A stretch of 64,000 bases of DNA from Druceiella hillmani (lineage: Eukaryota; Arthropoda; Insecta; Lepidoptera; Hepialidae). The position numbers and the translations under genes were made by a program. The DNA is taken from assembly GCA_039881145.1 (NCBI GenBank), contig JAYKKI010000077.1, positions 3,542,501-3,606,500 of the forward strand, in the 5' to 3' direction. Position 1 is the first letter of the stretch. Every line of letters begins with the position of its first letter. Below, piece after piece: positions 25,991 through 38,445 of this stretch. The notes below the pieces were generated by a model, which did not search any database, was not told where the DNA came from, and worked only from the letters and a program-made list of their open reading frames with translations.

Positions 25991-27845
25991 CTGATTTCCT
26001 GATCTGCTCCGTCTTATTTTCAAAAACAATTTCCTGTGCGTCCAAAATTAAAGTCTATAAGGGTCAATTTCAAACGAAATAACAGAAAAATATTTTAAAA
26101 TATAAGGAAAATGAAATCTATTTTATATTGCCATTTATGCACATTTTAGTCATAAAAAATTTACTTTTGTCCAATATTTTTGTGACTATCCAAATTATTA
26201 ATTTTACGAAAAAAATAAATTCGTAGTGAACGAAATGGAAGCATTTCGAACTGCGGCTATGCATACAATTAAAAAAAAATATGTAGGTGAGAAGAACATT
26301 CTCCTTTTTGAAGTCTGTTGAAAAGAAAATCCTCCAGAGCTCAGATATAAATCTAAACAAAGATGCTTTGCATCATCTTCGTGCAATATCGATAGTATCA
26401 TTCAAGGTATGGGTAGGTTAAGTATCATTAAGGCGTATCTCCACTGAAACACGCGTCTTTTCTAATGAAATTTCTGATAAAATCGTGAAAGCTACAAACT
26501 ATTGGAAAGATCGAAAAAAATCGTAAACACTTTCTTATCCTTTAGTAGATATCGTATCATAGATATTTATATCAAGTGAAAGTTGTGTGTTGTTACTGCA
26601 ATATTTTAATGCAAGTAGGAAAAATCAAACTGAGAAAAGTGAAGCAATATCCCCAAAACATTTCCATATGTACTTTAATAAATAGAAGCATGCGAGAGAC
26701 AATTTTCCAAAAATAAATTGATGATAATAGCTTTGAAAGCTTAACTTAAAAGAAAAGAAAATAATGTAATTTTTCAAGCGAAACTTTCTTCGCAACGTCT
26801 AAGTCTCTCGTCTAAGTCTTCGCATCGTCTAATATCACGTTAAAAACGTATAACGCTTATTAAAACGTATGCCGTTCTCATCCGACCGGCAGCGGAGCCG
26901 GCCGAGCACTAACAACATGCCGTTCGAAAAGTCAAAAAATTTATTCAAATTCTAATCTGTGGATAAATCGGTAGGATGCCGAGGGTTTTCGCCTCTTTTG
27001 TCTTGCGTTTTAATTTTGTGTACGGTATAACGCAAAAATTATAAGTGAAGAACGTATCAAATTATTGAGATTTATTTTTATTGTTTTTTTAAGAAGATAA
27101 AAATGTAACTGAATTGTAATTATCGTACAGTAACTTGATAGTTTACGAGTATCATATAAGAGTCGCGATGTGTGAATGTTTCTTGAATATGTTTTTGTCT
27201 ACTATTTACTTTTTGTGAAAAGTGCATAGTGCATACACTTGAGCGTATGGGTCCATTTGGACATGAAAGGCGAAGATAAAATAGAATGCAAAAGATAATG
27301 CGTGAATTAAAAAGTGTGTCTCTATGTGGTACATTTTGATGAAGAATCATGAGCACTGCTTACTCGACGGCCGTTTGCTCAACGGCGCATATTACCTCCA
27401 ATAAACAATTTTAATATTAACATTTCAGCTACGTGTGTGTGATATTTTAACTTATTCAATGACTTCGAGTGAAAAATGTATTATACACGATTATTTAAAT
27501 TAGTAAAAATATAGTGTTAATCAGTAGAAAAAAAAAACCATTATTCTAGCTAATTAAATATTATTATAAATTATCAACTATGAACAGGATTATCAGATTA
27601 TTAAGAAGCTTCACTTTATCCGTGAGCTTATGTGGGTTGTGTCTTATGTGGGTTGTGTTTTGTGTCACATCCGTTCTATTCTCTAACGATCTCGCTATTT
27701 CTCTGTCACCTCCGTATTTTATACATATCTGTAATAACATGTAACTTCCTACACTCTGCAGTGCAAAAAGCATTTCCACGTTTCCAAATTTATGTTATTA
27801 TATTCATTTTGTTTATTTATTCATTTACTGGATAATCATCTGGGG
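25991..27845. other. AT-rich DNA, no supported gene
   Basis: Includes a GC-rich patch at 26880-26905 with a ccggc...gccgg hairpin. It also holds an exact 16-bp tandem duplication (cttatgtgggttgtgt) at about 27626-27657. No coding region recognised. Confidence 0.5.
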
Positions 27846-27895
27846 AACTTATTGCTATATGAGCAATATCTTACAGTTGACGAGAATTACAGTAC
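27844..27895 (-). repeat. SINE-A body fragment
   Basis: 'aacttattgctatatgagcaatatcttacagttgac' corresponds to the reversed SINE-A body 'gacttattgctacaagagcaatgtcttacagccaac'. Head absent. Confidence 0.6.
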
Positions 27896-27937
27896 ATTTA
27901 CAAAGTAATACGACAGGTAGATAACAATATAAATGGA

Positions 27938-28440
27938 TCACCAAATGTGATAAGTAAATTCATGTGAAAAAATAGAAAAAAAACAAATACCAAAAAATAA
28001 TCTAATTTGACATATAGGGAGTGTCTTTAGATAAGGATTGAAAAGAGAAGGGTCAAGGGAGAAGGATATGAAAGAAATGGAATGTAAAAGTAAAGTTTTA
28101 GAAAGATTGGATGGACGGTGAAAGTCGGGTATCGGAATTGAATTTGCTTCATAACTTGGTAGCGTGAACAGCAAACGAATGCTGACAGAAAAGAAGTAAC
28201 ACGTTTGACGATAATGGTTTGATCATTTTCTCAGAACGTAGACCAAAGCAATGGACGGAAAGAGCTCCAAATTTGGCAACAAGATAAGAGGGATTGTGAG
28301 GTTATTTTAAGAATATTGTAGAGCAGCAGTTTAGTTGCAATGGGAACGAAATGCTGAAGACGTTTTACTCTAAAACGTGTAGCATTTCGCATTCATATTC
28401 TGGAAAGACTCGAGGGCTAACATCAATCAACCTGGGGCTG
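27938..28440 (-). pseudogene. Possible degraded LINE coding relic
   Basis: The minus strand contains 'SVSIRLLFTLPSYEANSI...FHRPSNL', reminiscent of the 'RLWNxLPxxI...FKxxL' region near the C-terminus of Jockey/R1-type reverse transcriptases. It is preceded by frame-broken sequence of balanced composition. The match is weak, with no catalytic motif. The segment is unusually purine-rich on the plus strand and more complex than its flanks. A perfect 8-bp stem (ccgattaa/ttaatcgg) lies at 28441-28460. Confidence 0.25.
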
Positions 28441-29955
28441 CCGATTAAAAAATTAATCGGTCACCGGATCCAATTTAAAGAGAAGTCAAAAACATTTTTT
28501 TTTATTTTTATGGTGTCATTTGACAAATAAATACAGTAGCGTTCTACAAATATAAATTAATCCCTCATCGGAACAAATTTCTCAATTTGTTTCTATGAAA
28601 GGAGACCACGTGTTTCAAATAACTAGATATCATTCGATTCTGTCATTTTTTATATCGGACACTAAAAATATAAGCAATAAAATTTTCTTATTTCATGATC
28701 TAGACTTGTATACTATAAATATATATAATACTATAAATATTTAAAATCTTAACCCAGCGTCATTTTTAAACAAAAGTTCAGATGAATTATTATGACTCGT
28801 AGTCTATTATTTTAATCTATTTGGTAATTTTTTAAAAAACACTGGGTACTTGGATCTGTCTATCCTCATAATTAAATTATGTAAAACGTGTCAAAAAACT
28901 TTTCACACAATAATATCAAAATAATTTAAGACCTTGTCCTTCCAATATTTATCGAAACGTAAAAATACAAAGTTTTCAACTAAAATAACTCATTTTTATG
29001 AAATTTCTTTTTTCTACGTTACAAATGAAGTAAATCTGTTACAAACCATATCAAGTCCTAACTAATAAAACTCCACATCTATAATGAAACTTCATATGTT
29101 TTAAACCATAATGCAAGTTTTTTCAGTTAAAATTCATTTTAAACTTACTTGGCACATATTTGCGGATTATTAAGTGATCAGGAGGGTAGGTTATTATCTT
29201 CTGCTGGTTAGAATTTCAGTAACGTTCGATGGCTATTTAAAAAATAAACGAAATTCGAAATGCCCCTGATCATTATAAGCCGACTACAATGAGAACGGTT
29301 AAAGTCAAAATTGTGCGAACATCGAACATGGAAAACACCAAAATCTACAATTTTATACAAGTCAGCCTAGAGATACGTATATATTTTGCACTTTGCTCAT
29401 TTAACATTTTATGGTAATGGACCACGCGCATAAACGATGCCATAATTAGTTTTGTCTGCATTTTATGATTAATGTAAATGCTACTGTATTATTTATGAGT
29501 GTTTTGAGTAATAAACTCACTAAATAATTAATCAAACTGCTATCTGTATGTTTTCCCTTTAAAAATATAAATCTCGTCCGTTACGTCGGACGTAATTTAA
29601 TATTTTTCCACGCGTAATAGCTACAAATGATGAAACAGATAAGACAATGTTCAAAATTCAACCTGAAGTGTTATAGACATATTACCTGTTATAGACATAT
29701 TATTGAATTGTTTAAATTTAGTGGTGTGAGTGATATCCAAATTCAAGTATGGGTGACATTTGTATAAAAAATCAATTCCACGTAATTTCTATGCATTAGA
29801 TTAAAAAACCTGTCAAGGAGAGGAACTGGCACTACGAGTGATCCGTACACATTTAAACATTTAATGATACATAATAAACCTATTAAAATATTTCCAATTT
29901 CAATTTTTTAAAACAAAAATGTATTGCCTACTATATATTCCACAGGCGCATATTA
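28441..29955. other. AT-rich DNA, no supported gene
   Basis: No recognisable element. A 14-nt word 'ttatagacatatta' is duplicated near 29671 and 29692. Confidence 0.5.
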
Positions 29956-29959
29956 AAAA

Positions 29960-30290
29960 AAATATTTTGATGTGATGTGAGACCTTGTTCTCGCGTAATT
30001 TCATGATTCTAGATTAACGGGAAGTACTCTATACATTTTTGAATTATTTGTGTCAAAATATGCCGCGTAAATGGCCATATTTTTAGGGTTTTTCTTGATT
30101 ACGTTGATTTAGAAACTTAATTTGTTGACATCTCCAAAGAACCATATACCTAAATATTTGATATTAATTTCATCTTGACACCTCGCCTACGCCTTTCTGA
30201 GAAAAAGGATGTTAACAGACCGACAGACCGACTATGATGTGACCCTATAAAGATTCCTTTTTTCCGTACCGGAACTGTAAAAAACTACCA
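29960..30290 (+). repeat. Lepidopteran interspersed repeat (ATAAGG-TTCCG family), long copy
   Basis: Contains in order 'tttcatgattctagattaacgggaagtactctata', 'cttgacacctcgcctacgcctttctgagaaaaagg', 'aacagaccgacagaccgac', 'gatgtgaccctataaagattcc.ttttt' and 'ccgtaccggaactgtaaaaa'. All are recognisable parts of the same family as at 14.6 and 56.2 kb, here the most complete. Confidence 0.8.
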
Positions 30291-30768
30291 AATTAATCAA
30301 ATTAGAGCTCTTGAATATTAAAAAACTGCATTAATTGTTTGGACCTTCTACCGTAAACTTATTGTCGTAACCTTTCAACCTCGATTTCTTTAGAACATTA
30401 TTGTTACTAAAATGAAATTTTACTCTTTTTATTACTAATAGCAATAAAGTGTACGTGTGAATGAATGTGTTTATGTGAAAATGTGTGACATATTTGTGAG
30501 TTTGTAATAAATGACGGCACTCGATAATCCCCAGATTTTCATAAAGTTTTCATTTGACGACAATTATTTGCATACGAGTCACGTACCTCCATTTGGCTGC
30601 CGAAAGGCAGACTGGTGTGTGGTCCTTCTCGTTGCTATAGATTATATTACTCGATAGCCTGAAATTCATGTATAGTTGTTGTGTTATATTTCTGTTTCGA
30701 GGCATTGTTCTTTGTAATTAGTTGTCGTTTATGATTTAACTGTTAAATAAACTCATATTTATTTGTGT
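30291..30768. other. AT-rich DNA, no supported gene
   Basis: No feature recognised. Confidence 0.5.
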
Positions 30769-30832
30769 GCTGTCGGAATGGGGCGTCGGAATGTGCTATC
30801 GGAATGGGCTGTCGGAATGGGCTGTCGGAATG
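30769..30832. repeat. Short tandem array of 'ctgtcggaatggg'
   Basis: Five 'tcggaatg' words at 11-15-bp spacing, the last two units a perfect 13-bp repeat (ctgtcggaatggg). Minisatellite-like. Confidence 0.9.
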
Positions 30833-31044
30833 TTAAATGACCGTATTCAATATTTTCGATGTTTTCTTTTCGTTATAACTTTCACTGTGCATTTTATTTA
30901 TTAAGGAAACCATGGATGAAACACCGATTTGAGGTCTAAAAATGTTGATCAAAACTTCATCAAAGTCTATTTTGTGAATCTCGATATACTTTTCAAAGAC
31001 AGAAAGATTAAATTGAAAATGTTAAAAATTGAAAATAATTAGTA

Positions 31045-31193
31045 AGGACTGAGTTAGCTGCTGTGAAAGCGGTGTTTGATAAAAATGGGAACTTGGAAAG
31101 ATTACGCGATGTACTATATCGGCACACGAGAGCAATGTCACGGCACATCATTGCTGCTTACCCCGCCTCAATGAAATATGGGAAGAAAAACAA
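31045..31193 (+). pseudogene. Open frame of protein-like composition, unidentified
   Basis: A stop-free frame beginning near 31051 reads TELAAVKAVFDKNGNLERL...YRHTRAMSRHIIAAYPASMKYG and ends in TAA at 31192. It lacks a start codon and is richer in A, R, E, H and G than chance frames nearby, which suggests a former coding sequence (an exon or transposon fragment). About 200 bp further on, 'GTWQSVLEAVGAERYS' (near 31400) has the same character and may belong to it. I do not recognise the family. Confidence 0.35.
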
Positions 31194-33645
31194 TTAAAAC
31201 GGCATAACGAGAGTTTTTTTCTGGAAACTGACAAGCATAACTTTCACAAAGCTTGCATAAATACACAGAACCATCGAGAACTTTTTTTTTAAATAGACCA
31301 ACTAACCAAAAGACATAACCCGGATTGAAAATAAGTACCCAAAACTAAAATGTTTTGACTAAAAGCAACTGAATATAAGATCATATCAATATAATTTAGT
31401 CGGAACTTGGCAATCAGTATTGGAAGCTGTTGGTGCTGAAAGATATTCGTAATAGGCTATGAAAATTTTGTTGCAACTTTGGTTATAAGAAATCTTTGGA
31501 AATTAGTTGCTATAGAACATATGAGGGAAACATGGATACTAAAATAATGTAGGACATCATGATCACCATCCACAGAACTGCGAAGGAAATTGAAGAATGT
31601 CGTTGTGTAAAGCAAGCTCAATTAACATATTGAGCTATATCGTCTTTGAAAGCGATACCTATCTGATAATAGTCAATATGAAAGTTTACGTTTTTTAGAT
31701 TACGTTAATAATACACTCATAATACTCATACGACATACTCATAATACTCAAACTCAGTATATGGCAAGAAACAATAGTACATAGGCATTTAATAATTAGT
31801 AACCACCAGCTTTCTACTTAGCATATTAAAAATCACGATAGAAACAGAAACCAAACAAGTGTGTAATATTTAACATCAATTAACCTAAAATCTCAGATTA
31901 CAAAGGAATGATCCAGTTCGTAAGAGTATTCGTAAGAAAGTGTGATTTCGTTTGTTTATTAGCAAAGAATAATACTCCAATCTGAAGTCGAATACTGTGA
32001 GTAGTCGAGGCCGATATATTACTGAGTATTCGAATACCATATTTCTAGTCACTAGAGTACATCAGAGTATTCGACACTATTCTCAATCGATTATAGCAAA
32101 CATTTAAAAATGTGTTTCATGCACAACAAATATAAAATAATGCAATTTTTCACCGATCTCTACTATATAAAATACCTTACAAAATAATAGAAACAAAAAT
32201 GAGACTACTCAAAAATAACTTTGTAGTGGGAAACGTAATACTGCTTCAAAATTGATCAGTGTGTAACAGCAACCAAAAATATAGAATAAAGACGTTTTTT
32301 TTTCAGGGGTTTTCTCAATTTTGAAACTTAAGTTATGAATAATTTCCGTCAAGAAAAATAAACTGCTAGATGATAAATCCATAAAAAAATATGTACCGAC
32401 ATAAGAACAAAAATTCGAGGAATAATATTTTCACAAATAAATTCAAAATAATATTTTCGTTAAAATTTAAGGATTTTCAATATATATAACCTAGATTGAA
32501 AATCCTGATCCATAGATCCATAGATTTTTAAACAACATTACCTACAGACCATTCTAAAACTGTCTTCAATCAAGCCTGTCGCGGAATCTTACTTGACATA
32601 TAAAAGAACATGCATAAAAAAGACTGCACTTTACGAGAGATATTATCACCTGCTCCATCTTCATCAGAATATATCGATATAAAAATATGATAAAAATTAC
32701 GTGTGTAAATGTCAAAATATAAAGACCGACTTCATATTAATAATTCTGTCAATTGTGAAGTTTTATAATCCAAAATACACCTTTATACGTGTTAATTTAT
32801 ATGATAATATCACATAAAAATTAACATATCGCTTTATTTACATTTTTAGCACATTATTAGTAAATTACAAAGTTTTTTCTTGTTAAACGAATGAAACAAT
32901 CACATTTTTTGTAAACGTCGTAAAGTATATGTAATGCATTCAAAGTCTATCTTAAAAAGATGTATAATTAACATAAATGAATCGTAGATTCGGGATAGTT
33001 ATTAAATCCAAATTAATACATAAATTATTCCCAAAAACCGTTCAAGAGTCAGTTTATATTCTCGTGAAATTTTTGAACAATTTTTACACCAGAGAAAAAA
33101 TATATAATGTGGATTATAAAAAATATATATTGTGGGTACAACACTTCTGAAAAAATTAAGTCTCGATATGATGGAACTTTATTACTTTTTATTTCACATC
33201 TGTCTTTCATATATATTAAGTATGTGGCCAAATATTATTAACAAGTAATACTTACGTAATCATCGCTCTACATTTCAAGTGTTCATACTTGTAATATTAA
33301 ACTATTATTGTAGAATATCAAATAAGTATTGTAGAATATCAAATTCAGTCAGTGTGGAAACCTTTTGTTGAAATAGTATTGCCACATCGAGTTGCATCAT
33401 AGAATCTAAATAGGATAGAGTCCTTATTACCATTTAATTTACTTGCCCAACATTAATCATCGTGTGGGAATTTCTTTAGTGAGTAATTTATAAGTAGTCA
33501 TGTGTTTCAAATTTAAATAAGTATAGTGAACGCTATGACTTTAACATTTACGACCTAAATGGGAAATTTATAGTACGGAGGCGTCATTTAAAGTGCCATA
33601 AAATTCCCTGCAAAATCTATGACAACCGTTTACAGTGCAGATTAT
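31194..33645. other. AT-rich DNA with short repeats, no supported gene
   Basis: Contains a perfect 12-bp inverted repeat (32470-32481 with 32495-32506, loop 13), 'gatccata' twice in tandem just after it, an 18-bp direct repeat 'tattgtagaatatcaaat' (33306-33323 and 33327-33344), and 'catactcataatactca' words near 31720-31755. Confidence 0.6.
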
Positions 33646-33646
33646 A

Positions 33647-34462
33647 CAAGTGTCCCGTAAGGAGTGAACCAACGAAATGTCGATAATAGAGGGAATTATT
33701 TTACATACGAAATAATAAATTTTATTATCCTAGGCCTAACAGTTTCAGAGATATGATTTTTTTAAATTAAACGCTGAAACATGTGCATTTTTTCAATTAC
33801 AAAATATGAAAAGTGATTTTTGAACAATGCTAGTGTTTGTAAAATTACACCATGTGTCCGAATTGTTAGAAAAAAACGAAAGGGACTTACGAAGTTTAAG
33901 AAGAAATTTTGTAAGAAGATACTGGTTATGCATAAAAGCTAGGGAAAGGCTTTTGATCATTTACTATAGTAAAAAAAACATGGTATGATGGATATGATCA
34001 TAAATTTCGATCGATAAGATCCGAAAAAAATTATCAATAGTATGGGTTAAGGAATAAAAGATATACTGTGAAATGACTTAGAAAATTATATTTTTTTGGA
34101 ATCTGTGTGAACTATAGATATTTTTGAAATAAAGTTCCACAAGGTTGCCATACATTTTTTTGCACTAGCATTGTTCAAAAATTATTTTCCATGTTTTCTA
34201 ATTAAAAAAATGCACATGTTTCAGCGTTTAATTTGTGTGTTGCCAATAATAACGAATGAATAATATTTTAATTAGGAATACGAATGTTCTCTTAAAAAAT
34301 GTTTTCATTAAAATTCAGTAAAAAAATAAGTAAGTAAAAAAATTATAAAAAATCATATCTCTAAAACTATTAGGCCTAGAGTAATAAAATATATTGTTTC
34401 GCATGTATAATAACCCCCTCTATCACCGACATTTGATAAGTTCACTCCTTACTGGACACCTG
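33647..34462. mobile_element. 816-bp non-autonomous DNA transposon with long terminal inverted repeats
   Basis: Left arm 33647-33835 and right arm 34163-34462 are inverted copies. The ends are caagtgtcccgtaaggagtgaac on the left and, reversed, caggtgtccagtaaggagtgaac on the right; TATA flanks both ends (33643-33646 and 34463-34466). Matching inner blocks include 'ggcctaacagtttcagagatatgatttttt', 'aaacgctgaaacatgtgcattttttcaatta' and 'ttgaacaatgctagtg'. The right arm has about 105 bp more than the left between the last two blocks, so one side gained or lost DNA. The 327-bp middle encodes nothing recognisable. The cagGTGTCC-type end is seen on several insect DNA transposons, and the flank fits a TA or TATA target duplication, but the superfamily is not certain. 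Confidence 0.85.
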
Positions 34463-34466
34463 TATA

Positions 34467-35350
34467 AAGTAAACGAAGGGGCTTTTTTTTCTCACACCAT
34501 TAAAATGTTCGTTGATAAAAATCATTTTTATTTTTTTCATCTCTCATAATAGCAGATGCAGATCGCGATGATCTTCTCCGAATTTCCCATTCTCAATTTA
34601 AAAATAAAAATAACTAATTTTCTATAATATCCTGCGTTGCTCACTGAAGTCTGCATTGCATGTGTTTAAGCTTGATTACTTTTTCAAAATAAGGCCTGTA
34701 AGTGCTTTTTAAGTTGGTCTTGTGACGTACTAAAATTCTGCTGAACAATAATGAATCGACTTTTCAACAAGTTTATTTTGGGAAGTAATTACTTCCGATC
34801 CGCAGTGGCCACCGTAACTGCATACAGTATTATTATATTTATATTTTTAGTGAGCGATCAGGATGTAATTGAAGAATTTGCTGAATAATATATTTTTGTT
34901 TGCATGAAATATATCTTATCTTGATGAAATTTTAACAAGATGTTTCTACATCTTACATGTTTCTACATCAACAACAAAAACTCAAACTACTAACGAACAT
35001 TGAATTGGTAAAAATCGTGAGGAAACTCCACCCTTAGTAACATTTAAACTTTTTGAGTATTTCGCTCTGTTTGCATGAAATATAATCTCCATTATTTGTC
35101 CACTCTTTTTATTTAATTTTTTTTAATACTTTATTTTCATATTTTTTTGAGAAAATTAGTTTTATTACTATTACTAAACTTTGTTTTATAACAATTTGAA
35201 GTCCACACAAATGAAGTTTGAGAAAAATCGAAAATAGCATTTTGCAACGTTTTATGCATGATGTCCTTGTAACTTCTACAGTTTATCACTTATTACGGAA
35301 AAAAATTGTGGACAGATTATTGGATAATTTTATTTATTTTTGTATTTTAA
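34467..35350. other. AT-rich DNA, no supported gene
   Basis: A 17-bp word 'tttgcatgaaatatat/ataat' occurs at about 34900 and 35070. No coding relic recognised. Confidence 0.5.
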
Positions 35351-35535
35351 TGTATCTAGTTGATACGTATGGTGGACTTATTGCTACAAGAGCAATGTCT
35401 TACAGCCAACCAGAACACAAGTCCAGCCCCGCTCGATGAGCGGCCGGAAATCGATCCCGGGTCCCCGTGGTGCGCCTAAGTGTCAAAGGCCGTATGCTTT
35501 GTGATCAACCCAACACACAACGATGACGACTTTTG
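35351..35535 (-). repeat. tRNA-derived SINE-A copy, near complete
   Basis: On the minus strand it reads 'gtcgtcatcgttgtgtgttgggttgatcac', then the tRNA-like 'catacggcctttgacac...gcgcaccacggggacccgggatcgatttccgg' and the body 'ctggacttgtgttctggttggctgtaagacattgctcttgtagcaataagtccaccatacg'. It has the same layout as at 42.1 kb. The 5' extension before 'ttgatcac' is shared with SINE-B at 40.5 kb. Confidence 0.88.
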
Positions 35536-35782
35536 ATGAAAAAAGTGTATAAATATTATAAAAATTATATAAAAATGCATTATAAGCAGGAATAAATGAA
35601 ATAATCGAAGACTCATTCATTAAATCATATAATTCATCTTGAATAATCCTATTAAAACTAAGACATGTGCAAATTTTTAAAGAGCAATTTTGTATTTACA
35701 GCTTCCCGTGATTATTTTAAAAATATATGATTGAAAACTATCACTATCACTTTTTTGGTCCACAGAATTCCTGATACAATTG

Positions 35783-35876
35783 ATAGATTAATCATGATAG
35801 ATTAATCTTGAATAATTTCAAGATTAATCGTTTATTTTGACATAAATATTATATTTATTTTGACATAAATATTATA
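35783..35876. repeat. Inverted repeat next to an exact 23-bp tandem duplication
   Basis: 'gattaatcttga' and 'tcaagattaatc' (about 35799-35829) form a perfect 12-bp stem with loop 'ataatt'. Directly after it, 'tttattttgacataaatattata' is duplicated exactly (35831-35853, 35854-35876). Confidence 0.93.
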
Positions 35877-36785
35877 GCCAAAAAAGCTACTTTTTGTGAA
35901 TTGAACTAAAAAGATTTACTTAATAAATTGAAGGTTTATTTACCATAAACCAACACAAACACATCAAAATGAACTCATGAATTGCTAATAATTAATTTCT
36001 GTAGCTTCTCTTTTTAACGTACAACAATTATTTACAAAATAGCAGGGCTCCACTTCCACTGCAATCATTATGCCCGTTTCGAAAAATACTGATCATCGTT
36101 CCCTTTTCCAAAGAGTCCATTTCTCTAAACCGGAACCCAGAAGATTTTGATAAATTTAGATCTCTTATCAGAAAATTTTGACAAATTTAGATCTCAAATC
36201 ATTTAATTCAGGCTGAGAAATAAGGCGTGGTTCAGTTGTGCTACAGCTAACTCCGGATCTATAAGGTCGTCATATTTTCAAAATCTTTTTTCAGCGGTGA
36301 TTGAGTAATCGGGTATTACTCATCGTGTGGCAAAGGTCTCAGCAGATGCCGTACTGATGTAATTGCATTCACCTTTTTTACGAAAATTTGGTCCTGTCAT
36401 TTTAAGACATAGATAGCAATCGGTTTAGCGATCCTTCTGTTCATTTTATACCATATATTTTGCGAAATATAAACTTGTTCGAATACCAGATGGCCAATCT
36501 CGCAAATGTTTACCGTAATTTAAACATATTACGCACGAAACCCTCGGTTTAAAAGTATCTTGTTTCTTCACTTACATACCGAGTTCAATTCATATCCTCG
36601 ACAAATTCTTGAGGTTAATTTTTCGCTATTTGTTTTTGCATCCCAAACAAATTTAAACCTGCATTTTCTAGTATGAATTGAACTTCGGGGAATAAGTGAA
36701 GAAAAAAGATACTAGTAAATTGTGTAATATGTTTAAACTTTTGTTTCTTCTTTTATACTATTCATAATTAAGCATAAGTATGCAA
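35877..36785. other. No supported gene
   Basis: 'ttttga.aaatttagatct' is duplicated near 36145 and 36177. A slightly GC-richer stretch at 36225-36370 is not recognised. Confidence 0.45.
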
Positions 36786-36791
36786 CAATTA

Positions 36792-36990
36792 CTATGCATT
36801 CAACTCTGGAATTGACACCGTTCCTATACCCATATAGAAGTATTTACATAAAAAAACTCTTAAATTTTCATTCTTTAAATCATCTGCAACTTTCCTAAGC
36901 GCTATTTGAAAATAATTTAGCATCAAACACCTTCTTTGCAAAATTACAAATTCCATTTTTGTAAAAATGTTTATCGAAGCTCCTAAATAG
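36792..36990 (-). CDS. Possible exon, unidentified
   Basis: Minus-strand frame LGASINIFTKMEFVILQRRC...ALRKVADDLKNENLRVFLCKYF...ends at a stop at 36792. An AG dinucleotide (ctatttAG|GA) lies at its upstream edge, so the frame could begin at a splice acceptor; there is no ATG at the left end, and an internal ATG gives KMEFVI.... The charged, amphipathic central stretch is unlike chance frames here. Evidence is composition only, and it may be a chance frame. Confidence 0.18.
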
Positions 36991-36995
36991 CACAA

Positions 36996-37838
36996 TATTT
37001 TAACACGTGGTATATAACGCTAGATACGTAACCTTACCAAGTTTGGAACAATAAACATGTCTTATCTCAAAATAACATAAAATCAATTGGACCGATTGTG
37101 AATGACAGTTACGATTTCGTTATATTTAGAATATATTTACCACGATATTATAACGATTGATATACGCCGTTAACTATTTGCTTAATTAAAACTTGATCAT
37201 TATTTAAATGCGTTTTATAATAGATCTAATAACTGAGATCAAACTTCGATGAAAAATGATTGAGTTATTAATATTAAAATATTCTTTGCGTGATATTATT
37301 GTGCTGTTCACTACCGACAATAAAACTGTGGCGTTTCTGCGTTCAGATGATTTTTTTCCACTGTTGTTCGGTTTTTGAAGGAGTGCGTTTTATTCCATTC
37401 ATTTTGCTATTATATCATATTATATAATTAATTGGCCGAACTCGATCGAAAATAGTATAATTTATTGTTTCAATAAAATCGATGAACGATTTTCCGATTG
37501 CGTATATTATCCAATGAAATGTTTGGCTATTGATACATTTTTGTGTAACTTAGAAGAAACTCATACTGCTAAACTAATATATTTTACTATATACAAACGC
37601 ATATATTACTCTGTCTGTACATTTGTTTATGTAGCTATTTATTGAAATATGTTTGCTGTCTGATACCATTTTATTTTTACCAATATCCTTTTCAACAAAT
37701 AATAATAAACCGATTTTGCTAATTATTCAATGTTTCCAAAATATGATTATATTATGTTGATTTTTAATAAACGCATCATTGTTTTCCTTCATTCGATCTT
37801 CTATTCAATTAGCGATTGAACTTTAGTGACGAACAAAC
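36996..37838. other. AT-rich DNA, no supported gene
   Basis: May contain the eroded left part of the mariner relic that follows, but I could not find a terminal inverted repeat. Confidence 0.4.
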
Positions 37839-37839
37839 A

Positions 37840-38445
37840 TTTCACGAAGAGAACTTAGAGGGATTTTGTTTAATGAATTCCATTTCAAACTAAAAGCAAG
37901 CGAAACGACACGCGTTGTATGCACAGCGATGGATAAAGGTCTACAATGACACAGCCAAACATTGGTTCCAAAAGTTTAAAAAAGGAAATTTTTATTTATC
38001 CTATATCCTCATGCGGCCACATTAAATCTAAAGAATCTCCCACCATAATTACAGATTGAGTCCATGTTAGCTGGGAGAGCATACTTCAATAAAAAAAAAC
38101 AAAATCCTCCATTTGGGAATATTCTGTTATGTTACCGCGTGAGCTAACGCCCCTTCAACTTCACAGCAGAGCCAACGTGCGCATGGACCAAACGATTTCT
38201 AATGACTTACTAAAATGTATTGTCACAAGAATGTCTTATTACTCCCGTAATCTCCAGACCTCCCACCCTTCGGCTACCATTTATTCCGCTTGCTGTCTAA
38301 TTATTTGCGCGATAATAATTTTAAAGACGCCGATATATTAAAGTTGAACTTAAGCAATTTTTCGATCAAAGATTTCTATAAGGAATTTTATCCCCACACA
38401 CACGCTGGCGACAAGCGTAAGATAACGATAGTGCTTATGTAATTA
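37840..38445 (+). pseudogene. Mariner transposase relic, internally deleted
   Basis: N-terminal remains (37872-38000) read EFHFKLKASETTRVVCTA, then after a stop and shift a segment matching TAxxWFxKFKxGxF, the helix-turn-helix region of mariner transposase. C-terminal remains begin with 'LHSRANVRM' (about 38159), corresponding to LLHDNARPHxARM. A frameshift follows, then 'SPDLPPFGYHLF' (about 38251) and 'FKDADILK...FYKEF', then 'RWRQA*DNDSAYVI' near 38404-38445, matching RWxxxIxNDGxYxx. The coding span is roughly half the usual 340 codons: the centre, with the first catalytic Asp, is gone. The second and third catalytic Asp positions read Ser and Gly here, so it is inactive. Its N-terminal sequence is of another mariner type than the 17.3-kb relic. 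Confidence 0.85.

Noticed and set aside
25828..26082. Overlapping open frames on both strands
   Set aside because: They cover a SINE copy; the GC-richer SINE lacks stops in several frames.
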